From Bacteroidales bacterium (GTDB lineage Bacteria; Bacteroidota; Bacteroidia; Bacteroidales; P3), in the NCBI GenBank assembly GCA_017507285.1, contig JAFWBF010000030.1, positions 1 through 10,071 of the forward strand: DNA of 10,071 bases. Reading direction: 5' to 3'. This document shows, piece after piece, positions 1 to 6,540 of this stretch. The first letter of the stretch is position 1, and every line of letters starts with the position of its first letter. The translations under genes were made by a program, and so were the position numbers. The notes beneath the pieces are model-generated. The model was not told where the DNA came from and did not search any database. It saw only the letters and a program-made list of their open reading frames with translations.

Positions 1-453
1 AAGATAGGACTACTATGTGGCCACCACAACGAAGCCCTGCACCTCAACGACTCGTTACGCCGAAAAGTGCAAGAGGTAACAAGCCATATAGACACATCAG
101 CAAGTAACAAGCCCACAGTGTATTATGTGGTAGGCTATGGCAAATGCGGCAACTTCACAGCAGGCGGCAACACCTTTATCAACGATATATTCAAGCTATG
201 CGGTCTTCTCAACATTGCCGAAGACATAACAGGCTGGAACTACAGCGTAGAAGCGCTGCTCGAAGCCGACCCCGACTATATTATTATCCGAAAGGAAGAT
301 ATGGCAAACTTTATCAATACCAAGCCATACACTTACCTATCGGCTGTAAAACAAGGAAGGGTTATACCTATAGAGAGTGCTTACATAGATTTGCAAGTGC
401 CTCGCAACGTTGATGGACTGGTATACATATATAATAGTATAGCCAATAACTAA
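1..453 (+). CDS. ABC transporter periplasmic binding protein, BtuF/FhuD-like (3' part)
   Basis: The reading frame is open from base 1 to the TAA at 451-453, so this is the last 150 residues of a gene that begins upstream. The GTG at 67 is internal, because in-frame codons precede it. The visible part fits the C-terminal lobe of class III solute-binding proteins (periplasmic binding protein family, PF01497), which deliver iron-siderophore, haem or cobalamin to an ABC importer. The segment FTAGGNTFINDIFKLCGLLN (visible residues 52-71) matches the family pattern of a glycine-rich turn followed by a helix ending in 'aG..N'. It is followed by 'SVEALLEADPDYIII' and by 'YLSAVKQGRVIPI', the usual 'l.AVknGrVy.id' ending. 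The substrate cannot be told from this half. The permease and ATPase genes are not downstream, so any transport operon must lie upstream. Family assignment is fairly sure; ligand is unknown. Confidence 0.75.
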   Translation, partial: KIGLLCGHHNEALHLNDSLRRKVQEVTSHIDTSASNKPTVYYVVGYGKCGNFTAGGNTFINDIFKLCGLLNIAEDITGWNYSVEALLEADPDYIIIRKEDMANFINTKPYTYLSAVKQGRVIPIESAYIDLQVPRNVDGLVYIYNSIANN

Positions 454-511
454 AAGCAATAAATACCACCAACTTCCCAACACCTTACGATTACAAAGTA
501 TAAATAAAATA

Positions 512-745
512 TCATTCTTTTTCGAATGTTATCACAAGAGGAAAAGGTAATAACAACAGATATAAAGGAGGTGCAACACTGAGTCGCACCTCCTTATCGA
601 TTGCATTCATTACATAAAGATGCATAGCTGTAACACATTCCGTTTTTGCCCCTTCGCCGCGAACGCAGGGATTGAACTCGCACGACGCATAGGCTGCCAA
701 AACCACTATCGCAACAATAAATTTTGCAATAAATCGCATTTTCAT
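512..745 (-). CDS. Small hypothetical exported protein, possibly decayed
   Basis: ATG at 743-745 opens a 77-codon frame. Its first ~20 residues look like a signal peptide: KMR, then FIAKFIVAIVVLAAYA, then SC. Cys-22 could be a lipoprotein acylation site, but the lipobox (Y-A-S-C) is poor. After it comes 'CEFNPCVRGEGAKTE', which faintly recalls the 'C..G.G....' start of DUF2807-type Bacteroidota lipoproteins; this is only a resemblance. The C-terminal third runs through a perfect 10-bp inverted repeat (565-595) and turns into an unlikely run (PPLYLLLLPFPL). A one-base frame change before the repeat would end the protein just ahead of the hairpin (TAA then TGA). So the gene may be a remnant or frameshifted, or not a gene. 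No function is proposed. Confidence 0.33.
   Translation of the reverse strand: MKMRFIAKFIVAIVVLAAYASCEFNPCVRGEGAKTECVTAMHLYVMNAIDKEVRLSVAPPLYLLLLPFPLVITFEKE
565..595. terminator. Perfect 10-bp hairpin, possible bidirectional terminator
   Basis: AAGGAGGTGC (565-574) and GCACCTCCTT (586-595) are exact inverse complements around an 11-nt loop. The hairpin lies 112 bp after the stop of the binding-protein gene, between it and the minus-strand small ORF. Neither side has a clean T-run: reading minus, the stem is followed by TATATCTGTTGTTATT, and reading plus by ATCGATTG. It could close both converging transcripts, but termination is not certain. Confidence 0.45.
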
Positions 746-892
746 GTTAACAATAGTTCTATTTTACTTTATAAATGATTATGTTTTAATAATATACAAT
801 TTATATTTACTTCAATATATCACCCGCAGAGCTACGTATTTATTTTTGCAATGCAAAACATTCGGCCGAAAAAAACTTTGGCGTAGCGTTAG

Positions 893-933
893 TTTGCCAA
901 CGCCCATACATATATTTGCCAACGCCCATACAT
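893..933. repeat. Two 19-bp direct copies, 22-bp period
   Basis: TTTGCCAACGCCCATACAT occurs at 893-911 and again, identical, at 915-933, so the period is 22 bp. It lies in AT-rich non-coding DNA about 40 bp before the large symmetric array and shares its period. The stretch between the small ORF and this repeat (746-892) shows only AT-rich sequence and a 10-bp palindrome TTCGGCCGAA (861-870). Confidence 0.8.
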
Positions 934-971
934 TATATATACATCCTCCCGCCGTAGGAATGGAGGTAGCC

Positions 972-1208
972 GAGGCGTTAGGTTGCACCTTGCCCAGGCG
1001 TAGGGTTGCACCTTGCCCTTGCGTTAGGTTGATAGTCCCCTTTCGCCGAAAGGAATATTTGCTTTCGCCGAAAGGAATACCTGCTTTCGCCGAAAGGAAC
1101 ACTTGCTTTCGGCGAAAGGGGTATTTGCTTTCGGCGAAAGCAGAGCATCAACCTAACGCAAGGACCACCATCAACCTAACGCAAGGGCTACCATCAACCT
1201 AACGCAAG
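972..1208. repeat. Mirror-symmetric repeat array centred on base 1090
   Basis: Three left units carry GCGTTAGGTTG or a close variant, with GCGT anchors at 975, 998 and 1021 (23-bp steps). Three right units carry CAACCTAACGC, with ACGC anchors at 1156, 1179 and 1202 (23-bp steps). Each left anchor is the exact reflection of a right anchor about base 1090. The innermost pair, 1019-1034 and 1147-1162, is a nearly perfect 16-bp inverted repeat (CTTGCGTTAGGTTGAT starting at about 1018 and ATCAACCTAACGCAAG). Outer pairs match at roughly 10-11 of 16 positions. The space between is filled by five palindromes that obey the same symmetry. Periods of 22 and 23 are not multiples of three, and open frames across the region are chance. 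Function unknown; a transcript or extruded DNA could fold into one long hairpin. Confidence 0.85.
1040..1140. repeat. Five palindromes spaced exactly 22 bp
   Basis: CTTTCGCCGAAAG occurs at 1040-1052, 1062-1074 and 1084-1096. CTTTCGGCGAAAG occurs at 1106-1118 and 1128-1140. Each is a 6-bp arm (CTTTCG/CGAAAG) around a single central base, which is C in copies 1-3 and G in copies 4-5. The 9-bp spacers (gaatatttg, gaatacctg, gaacacttg, gggtatttg) resemble each other in the same orientation, so the block is a direct tandem array. The middle copy is the exact centre (base 1090) of the larger symmetric array. The spacers are too short and too alike for a CRISPR. Confidence 0.92.
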
Positions 1209-1210
1209 AG

Positions 1211-1369
1211 TAACCTAACGCAAGGGTAACCTAACGTGAGGACAAAAGAAAACCTATGCAAAGGCAAACGCAAGCTAATGCAAGGATGAAAGAAAATCTA
1301 TGCGAGAGCAAAGAAAAACCTATGCGAGGGGAAAATCAGGTCAATGCAAGGATAAAATTGAAGCTATGC
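1211..1369. repeat. Degenerate tail of the array, mostly 22-bp phased
   Basis: TAACCTAACGCAAGG (from 1211) and TAACCTAACGTGAGG (from 1227) follow the symmetric array with a 16-bp step. Worn copies of the form aacctATGCaagg follow, with ATGC starting at 1256, 1278, 1300, 1322, 1344 and 1366. The step is exactly 22 bp each time, and also 22 bp from the ACGT at 1234. Sequence between anchors is A-rich and diverged while spacing is preserved. A further inverted unit, GCGTTAGGCTTG, stands at 1389-1400. No reading frame or known element explains it. Confidence 0.8.
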
Positions 1370-1400
1370 AAAAGCTAAGAAAAATAGGGCGTTAGGCTTG

Positions 1401-1797
1401 AAATTATCAACGTTTTTTCAATACAAGAATATAGGCGGCTGTCTGTTTTTATATTGGACGAATGTATTATATTGAGCGAATGCGATTTGCCCATCGTATT
1501 CGCCCTCCGAATTGGCAATTAGTACATGCACCACAGTCTTAAGGCAATTTCTAAAAATTGCTTTGTAGGTGATTTGCGGAATTTTCTTAGGAAGATTTCT
1601 ACTTTCTTTTGATTGAGTGTAGCGGGCTACACGATTGAAAAAGAAATAGAAAGATTTCAAGAAAAAACGCAAAGCACGCAAAAGTTCTTTTATTTTTTAA
1701 TAGTGTTCATAGAACGTGGAATTTTTAGAAGTTGCCTTAATCTTACAAAATAGGAATGACCTATAGGGGATAAAGTTCTTCATCTCGAGGAAGACAA
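1401..1797. other. Intergenic stretch without a convincing gene
   Basis: No supported gene is seen. An 87-codon minus-strand frame (1418-1681) exists, but it has only a TTG start, an in-frame stop just upstream, and no recognisable domain. Its central part (SEGEYDGQIAFAQYN) reads like plausible protein, so a fragment of an old mobile or coding element cannot be excluded. The stretch also holds the small palindrome at 1617-1632 and AT-rich sequence. Confidence 0.4.
1611..1638. repeat. Short palindrome flanked by 6-bp direct repeats
   Basis: GTGTAG (1617-1622) and CTACAC (1627-1632) form a 6-bp stem with loop CGGG. GATTGA stands immediately on both sides (1611-1616 and 1633-1638), 22 bp apart. 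Outside these, 1603-1610 (TTTCTTTT) can pair with AAAAGAAA beginning at about 1639, which extends an imperfect hairpin to roughly 1591-1658. Its role is not known. Confidence 0.45.
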
Positions 1798-1885
1798 AAC
1801 TCGCCCGTGAGGAATTTTCATCTACATCACGATGAAAATAAATCTCCCTCGTGATGAAATTTCATCTACATCACGAGGGAGATTT
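1798..1885. repeat. Tandem hairpin element, 44-bp period
   Basis: The 17-mer TTTCATCTACATCACGA occurs at 1816-1832 and 1860-1876, 44 bp apart. Each copy is preceded by a related arm (ctcgcccgtgaggaa before the first, ctccctcgtgatgaaa before the second). The second copy is a perfect 17-bp hairpin and the first is a diverged one. A third, partly deleted relative (TTCTTCATCTCGAGGAAGAC) lies at about 1776-1795. This looks like local duplication of a terminator-like hairpin. Confidence 0.7.
1840..1885 (-). terminator. Probable terminator of the tamL transcription unit
   Basis: AAATCTCCCTCGTGATG (1840-1856) and CATCACGAGGGAGATTT (1869-1885) are exact inverse complements with a 12-nt loop. The hairpin begins 60 bp after the tamL stop in the direction of transcription. 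On the minus strand the stem ends in ATTT and continues ATTTTC, a modest U-rich tail. The loop together with the inner stem also forms a second palindrome, GATGAAATTTCATC (1854-1867). Confidence 0.6.
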
Positions 1886-1944
1886 CCAGGCTTGGGTTGG
1901 AACTTTCTATAACGGCTCCAAGCTATGAAGGAAACACATCCCGG

Positions 1945-4359
1945 CTAGAAAGGATAATCTATACCAAAGTTGGTAACAATCTGATTCCATTGCCAATGAG
2001 AGAAACGCCAACGCTGTCCTTTGGCATACTGCGGGTCGTAGAACGGGATGGCAAAGTCCAAACGCAAGGTGATGATGGAGATATTCATTCTCAAGCCCAA
2101 ACCTCCGCCTATGGCCAGCTCGGGAATAAAGGTCTTGAAGGTAAAGTTTCCGTCTGGAAATTCGTCGGACGGACGTAAGAGCCAAATATTTCCCATGTCG
2201 ACAAACACAGCGCCTTCAAATATTCCGAAAAGGTGAAAGCGGTCTTCGAAATTTATCACCAGCGACATATCTCCTACTCTTTCAAACACATTGGCCTTTT
2301 CGTTGAAATAAGCTCCTGGTCCGAGGGTACGTATATTCCACGCCCTAAGCGTTGTTGGGCCACCGCCATAGAAACTTTTTTCGTAAGGCAATGACATGGA
2401 GTTGCCATATGGCACCCCTATGCCGAACATCAAACGTGCAACGAAGGTATTGGTATTTGAGAGATAAAAATAATGTTTCAAATCCATTTCGGTACGCAAA
2501 TACTGCGAATAAGGCACTCCCAATAAGCGATATATTCCGGCCGAATCTGTGGGCATATCCAAGCTGCGGTCTATCAGATAGAGCAGATTGCCGGCAGCTT
2601 CCAGCTTCATGGCAAAGTATGTAAAATCGGTTTTGGTATTGAAATGCTGGGTGTTGTAGACAAATGTGTAATGGGTGTTCATTATAAGGTGGTCGGAGTA
2701 TTGATATTTCAATCTCAAATCAGAGAGTTGTTCTATCTGTTTCTTAAAATCGTCACTTTGATTGAGGAAGCGGACGTAGGTAAACTCCAATGGAACGTAT
2801 TGATGTTGGCGGTAGAGAGTGTTTCGCCAGTTGTATCCAAACGAAGTATTGGCCAATGCCCGTTCGAAATAGGTACGAAACTGATAGTTGAAACCCAATG
2901 AAAATACTGTACGAGGGCGGAAACGCTTAGAGAACCACGATGCCGGCATTGGAACGATAAATTTTGGGATATCCAACGACATATCTATACCTGTTTCGAA
3001 TGCCGAAAATATATCGTAGAAGTCATCGGCTTTGGTTTTCAATGCCGATTTTGCCAACTCAAACAACAATGTTGTTTTTATATTAAAGAGTTCGGCACCT
3101 CCAAATAGGTTTTTGTTTTGGTATCCCATTGTCCATTGCAGTCCGAAATTGCCTATATTGTTTGTCTCGTCCGTATCGGTCCATAAAGGCGATGTATTGC
3201 TTATCTCGAACGATGTGGAAACAGAATTTCGCATAGCGTTCATCAGGCGTATGCGGGCATTGAGAAACTGAGCGGTATCCGATTTCCTATCAGACCGAAA
3301 GAATTCCACATCAGTAAACTTAAAGTTACGAAGGCTTATCAACGAGTTGTAGGTCAGCTCCACATTTAGCAATCTATACAATCGGTTTGGTTCCAAAAAT
3401 ATAGCTCGGCTTATCACCGATTCGCCCAGCTGCATCTTTTTGTTGGTAAGGAAATGATAGAGCGTTTTGTTGCCCCTATTGCTGTACAAATATTTAATTG
3501 TATCCATCTTATATGTATCCACAGGGAGCAAGGTCTTAAGATCGGGATAGATATAAATATTGTCGATATAATATTTCTGCAAAGGTTCTTCCACCATCTG
3601 ATTGGAATCATTATACACCTTTGGATCAGATATTTTCATTTTCACATTCATGGTGTAGTCCGCTTCGTTGGTATCCAACACAAAACTTATTATATCCTTA
3701 TTTGCAGCATAATATCCAAAGTTCTGTAATAACTTTACCACCCTGTCGCGTTCGGCTGAAAACAAATTCTGATCATAATAATCGCCCTTTTTCACGAGGC
3801 TGCGACGGCTTCTTTGATTGATTAATTGTCTCACATCGTCGTTATCTACTTCCAACGATACCGAATCAATTACATACCTGGGCGAAGGATATATCTGATA
3901 TATTACGTTTATTCTGTTGTCCTTTATAGTATCGGTTTTGTATTCCACTTCCGATTTAAAACAACCCTTTGTTTCCAACAGCAATTTTAATTGCAAGGCA
4001 GTAGCATCAACACTTGCTCTATCAAAAATAACGGGAGCCGAACCTTGCTTACGAATAATATTGTTTAGCCAATTGTCCTTATCGGGATTGGACAAGCAGT
4101 AAAACCTCATACCCAAACGCATGCCTAGCAGGCGATTGTTTGGCGACTGTTGGGCATATTCCGGTGCCGATGACAATGCCGATGATACAATTTTATATTC
4201 TTCTTCCGAAAGAGAGTCTTGCTCTATAACATAGATGTTTTTATTTAGCAGGAACTCGTTCTTTGGAATATATTTATCCACGCTACATGATGCCAACAGC
4301 AAAAGCGAGAACAAACATATATATAATCTGCGTATCATTGATTTATATTGCAATGCCAT
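1945..4359 (-). CDS. tamL: Omp85-family outer-membrane lipoprotein, TamL-like
   Basis: This is an 804-residue BamA/TamA superfamily protein. The N-terminus MIRRLYICLFSLLLLASC is a lipoprotein signal with acylated Cys-25 (numbering from the ATG at 4359). In Bacteroidota such lipidated TamA relatives are called TamL, thought to act with TamB in moving proteins or lipids to or through the outer membrane. Residues ~130-330 (VIYQIYPSPRYVIDSVSL..., then KKGDYYDQNLFSAERDRVVKLLQNFGYY) look like POTRA repeats. The C-terminal half is the barrel: GGGPTTLRAW (665-674) is the Omp85 'RG' loop region with Ala for the usual Gly, then FVDMGNIW and LRLDFAIPF, ending in F. It starts 2 bp after the waaA stop, so is probably translated with it. 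ATG at 4338 (Met-8) would give a tidier signal peptide and may be the true start. No tamB-like gene is nearby. Confidence 0.85.
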   Translation of the reverse strand: MALQYKSMIRRLYICLFSLLLLASCSVDKYIPKNEFLLNKNIYVIEQDSLSEEEYKIVSSALSSAPEYAQQSPNNRLLGMRLGMRFYCLSNPDKDNWLNNIIRKQGSAPVIFDRASVDATALQLKLLLETKGCFKSEVEYKTDTIKDNRINVIYQIYPSPRYVIDSVSLEVDNDDVRQLINQRSRRSLVKKGDYYDQNLFSAERDRVVKLLQNFGYYAANKDIISFVLDTNEADYTMNVKMKISDPKVYNDSNQMVEEPLQKYYIDNIYIYPDLKTLLPVDTYKMDTIKYLYSNRGNKTLYHFLTNKKMQLGESVISRAIFLEPNRLYRLLNVELTYNSLISLRNFKFTDVEFFRSDRKSDTAQFLNARIRLMNAMRNSVSTSFEISNTSPLWTDTDETNNIGNFGLQWTMGYQNKNLFGGAELFNIKTTLLFELAKSALKTKADDFYDIFSAFETGIDMSLDIPKFIVPMPASWFSKRFRPRTVFSLGFNYQFRTYFERALANTSFGYNWRNTLYRQHQYVPLEFTYVRFLNQSDDFKKQIEQLSDLRLKYQYSDHLIMNTHYTFVYNTQHFNTKTDFTYFAMKLEAAGNLLYLIDRSLDMPTDSAGIYRLLGVPYSQYLRTEMDLKHYFYLSNTNTFVARLMFGIGVPYGNSMSLPYEKSFYGGGPTTLRAWNIRTLGPGAYFNEKANVFERVGDMSLVINFEDRFHLFGIFEGAVFVDMGNIWLLRPSDEFPDGNFTFKTFIPELAIGGGLGLRMNISIITLRLDFAIPFYDPQYAKGQRWRFSHWQWNQIVTNFGIDYPF

Positions 4360-4361
4360 GG

Positions 4362-5603
4362 TTATAACTTCGTCAACATATTCATTATCTTGTCGGATGT
4401 ACCCTTATTATCAGCCACATATTGCTTGCATACGTTTGCTGCTTTCAAGTACGCCTCACAATCTCTAAACCAGTTAGAGAGTGCTTTTTTCAAGCTTTGC
4501 TCGTCAGAAATAGAAATTCCGCCTTTGAATTTTATTATATCTTTTGCCTCTTGAAATTTCATATAATTTGGTCCAAAACAAACAGGCTTGGCAAATGCCA
4601 ATGCTTCCAATATATTATGTATTCCCTTTCCAAAACCTCCTCCAATATATGCCACGTATGCATACTGATACAAACTCGAAAGCATTCCTATGTTGTCAAT
4701 TATAAGCACATCGTGTTTTTTCAAGTCAGACATTGCAGAAAGTTCCGAGTATTTAACACATCTTGTTCCAAAAAGTTTCTGTATCGACTCTATGTGCGAC
4801 GAATGAATTTCGTGTGGAGCCACAATCATTTTAATATCTTTATTGTCGGGGTGGTCAATAAAAGTCTTTAGCAGTTGCTCGTCAGGTTCCCATGTACTTC
4901 CTGCCAGCAACACTTTGCTGCCGTCCACAAAGCGTTCCACATCAGGAAATTGTTTTACGGCTGCCGCAATTCTATTTACTTGGTCGAAACGTGTATCGCC
5001 TGCAATAGAACACGAGTCTATACCACATGATTTCAAAAGGTATTCCGACTCTTTGTTTTGAACAAAAAGATGGGTAAAGGCTTTCAACTGATTAGAAAAC
5101 CATTTACCATACCACTTAAAGAAGTATTGATTAGGCCGGAATATAGAGGAGAATAATATGGTGGGTATATTATTGGTTTTTAATACATGCAGGTAATTAA
5201 ACCAAAAATCATATTTGACAAAAAATGCTTTTTTCGGATTCACGATTTTTACAAATCTTTTTGCGTTGGCAATAGTATCCAGCGGAAGATAGAATACATA
5301 ATCGGCTTTCGAATAATTTTTTCGTATTTCGTAGCCCGATGGCGAAAAGAATGTTACAAATATCTTGTATTCGGGATACTGCTCTTTGAATGAATCTATC
5401 ACGGGCCTACATTGCTCAAACTCTCCCAACGACGAAGAATGAAACCATGCCAATGGTGCATGATTGTTGACCAAGGCAGCCTCTATTTGTTCAAATATAT
5501 TATTGCGTCCCTTCAGCCACAATTTGGCCTTTTCGTTAAAGAAACTTGCCAACCTAATACCTAAGCCATAGCATAATATCCCAAAAGTATAAAAATATCT
5601 CAT
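4362..5603 (-). CDS. waaA: 3-deoxy-D-manno-octulosonic acid (Kdo) transferase
   Basis: The 413-residue protein has the usual length of WaaA/KdtA (family GT30), the inner-membrane-associated enzyme that moves Kdo from CMP-Kdo to the lipid A precursor. Landmarks in order: an N-terminal hydrophobic anchor (1-22); HSSSLGEFEQ (55-64) with the conserved Glu-61 that corresponds to the proposed catalytic base; TFFSPSGYE (84-92); VKYDFWFNY (129-137); AGDTRFDQV (201-209) at the domain junction; AGSTWEPDE (234-242); VAPHEIH (261-267); and the C-terminal nucleotide-sugar site GGGFGKGIHNILE (321-333) followed by CFGPN. It lies 46 bp after the uncharacterised exported-protein gene, with no terminator between, and is 2 bp from tamL. 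Whether it adds one or more Kdo residues cannot be read from the sequence. Confidence 0.96.
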   Translation of the reverse strand: MRYFYTFGILCYGLGIRLASFFNEKAKLWLKGRNNIFEQIEAALVNNHAPLAWFHSSSLGEFEQCRPVIDSFKEQYPEYKIFVTFFSPSGYEIRKNYSKADYVFYLPLDTIANAKRFVKIVNPKKAFFVKYDFWFNYLHVLKTNNIPTILFSSIFRPNQYFFKWYGKWFSNQLKAFTHLFVQNKESEYLLKSCGIDSCSIAGDTRFDQVNRIAAAVKQFPDVERFVDGSKVLLAGSTWEPDEQLLKTFIDHPDNKDIKMIVAPHEIHSSHIESIQKLFGTRCVKYSELSAMSDLKKHDVLIIDNIGMLSSLYQYAYVAYIGGGFGKGIHNILEALAFAKPVCFGPNYMKFQEAKDIIKFKGGISISDEQSLKKALSNWFRDCEAYLKAANVCKQYVADNKGTSDKIMNMLTKL

Positions 5604-5649
5604 AATCCAATGCTTACCAATACTACAATATCTCCAACTCTATTATTTG

Positions 5650-6432
5650 CTAGTAATAATAATATTCCTGAGTGCTTTTACCTTCGAGGGGTATCATCCA
5701 ACCAAATTTTATACCATACAAATGGCTGAAATATTTATTATTATCTTTTCCTCGTATTCCCATATAATCGTCAATTACATATTGGCGGGTCGACTTCAAC
5801 CACATTTGTGTAAATTCAAAACTTATATGAAAATTCAAATAGGTTTTCTTTCTGTTCATATACCAAAATCCCACACGTTCGGAAATAATGGCACCTCGTT
5901 GTTGGTGGTCATATAGCTTTACATAATCATCCGAAAGTTGTGGAGCTTCTTCCATCCAAGGTGTATATATAATCTGATTTTGAGCTATACCGGCACCAAA
6001 CATAAAGAATATTCCCGAGTTTGGATTGTTTTTTATCACAGGTATAATCTTTCCTACCTGTAGCATTCCTATCAGACCTCTATTATATGCTTCTACACCG
6101 GCATCGGTTCCACCTGTGCCTATTATGGTTCCGGCTTCGGTATATAACGACTGTAAGCGTTCGCGACGATTTTTTAAATTATCGTTTCCAAAAAAGAAAC
6201 TTCCCTCTATACCATACAAAAAATTAGTTTTGGTTTTATATAGAGCCGAAACTCCGAAATCCAACATCGGCGAAGTAAACATATCATTCATTGCCCCTTG
6301 TGCCAACCACGGAGCAAAATTAAAACTAACTATCGGACAGCCAAGTGTATCTGTATATTCGGTAGATGTTTGGGCTTTTGACGAAAATAAAAAGCACATC
6401 GCAACAATCAATCCAATTCCTACCTTTTTCAT
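5650..6432 (-). CDS. Uncharacterised exported protein, probable outer-membrane barrel
   Basis: This is a 260-residue protein that I do not recognise. MKKVGIGLIVAMCFLFSSKAQ is a clear signal peptide, cleaved near A20-Q21. The rest is rich in alternating aromatic and polar strands (FLYGIEGSFFFG, GIFFMFGAGIAQNQI, TYLNFHISFEFTQMW, LYGIKFGWMIPL), as expected for a small beta-barrel of 8-10 strands. It ends in four tyrosines (QEYYYY), so the C-terminal residue is aromatic, though the strand ends earlier. No cysteine follows the signal, so it is not a lipoprotein. It precedes waaA by 46 bp with no terminator, which suggests a shared transcript and an envelope role. A specific link to lipopolysaccharide is only inferred from position. 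Confidence 0.7.
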   Translation of the reverse strand: MKKVGIGLIVAMCFLFSSKAQTSTEYTDTLGCPIVSFNFAPWLAQGAMNDMFTSPMLDFGVSALYKTKTNFLYGIEGSFFFGNDNLKNRRERLQSLYTEAGTIIGTGGTDAGVEAYNRGLIGMLQVGKIIPVIKNNPNSGIFFMFGAGIAQNQIIYTPWMEEAPQLSDDYVKLYDHQQRGAIISERVGFWYMNRKKTYLNFHISFEFTQMWLKSTRQYVIDDYMGIRGKDNNKYFSHLYGIKFGWMIPLEGKSTQEYYYY

Positions 6433-6462
6433 TTCTAATTCTTTTATTTTTTATCCCTTAAT

Positions 6463-6470
6463 TAAACATA
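6463..6470 (-). promoter_or_regulatory. Possible -7 promoter element for the waaA-tamL unit
   Basis: On the minus strand these bases read TATGTTTA, one mismatch from the Bacteroidota -7 consensus TAnnTTTG, 30 bp before the ATG at 6432. No TTTG is seen at the expected -33 position, so this is a weak call based on position and partial match. The 108-bp gap after the phosphatase gene has no clear terminator. Confidence 0.22.
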
Positions 6471-6540
6471 TATGTATATATTCATCGGCCATATCGGGCC
6501 TAGCAGTGTATTCCTGTTACTAAACGCTATAATGATGAAT

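Noticed and set aside
564..574. Strong Shine-Dalgarno-like AAGGAGGTG on the plus strand
   Set aside because: No ATG-started frame follows at a proper distance, and the bases are one arm of the perfect inverted repeat, which explains them.
812..1102. 96-codon minus-strand frame over the same repeats
   Set aside because: Same reason: it is a by-product of stop-poor repeat sequence and has no recognisable domain.
1040..1140. CRISPR array
   Set aside because: Repeats are 13 bp and the 9-bp spacers are similar to each other; CRISPR repeats and spacers are longer and spacers are unique. No cas genes are present.
744..1202. 152-codon plus-strand frame across the repeats
   Set aside because: It runs through 22- and 23-bp repeats, so each repeat is read in a different frame and the translation is not repetitive in a protein-like way; composition is not that of the neighbouring genes.
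1418..1681. 87-codon minus-strand ORF
   Set aside because: Only a TTG start, an in-frame stop just upstream, no domain, and it spans a hairpin. It is noted in the intergenic entry, not called as a gene.
6487..6500. GGCC...GGCC palindrome after the phosphatase gene as terminator
   Set aside because: The stem is only 4 bp and no T-run follows on the minus strand.
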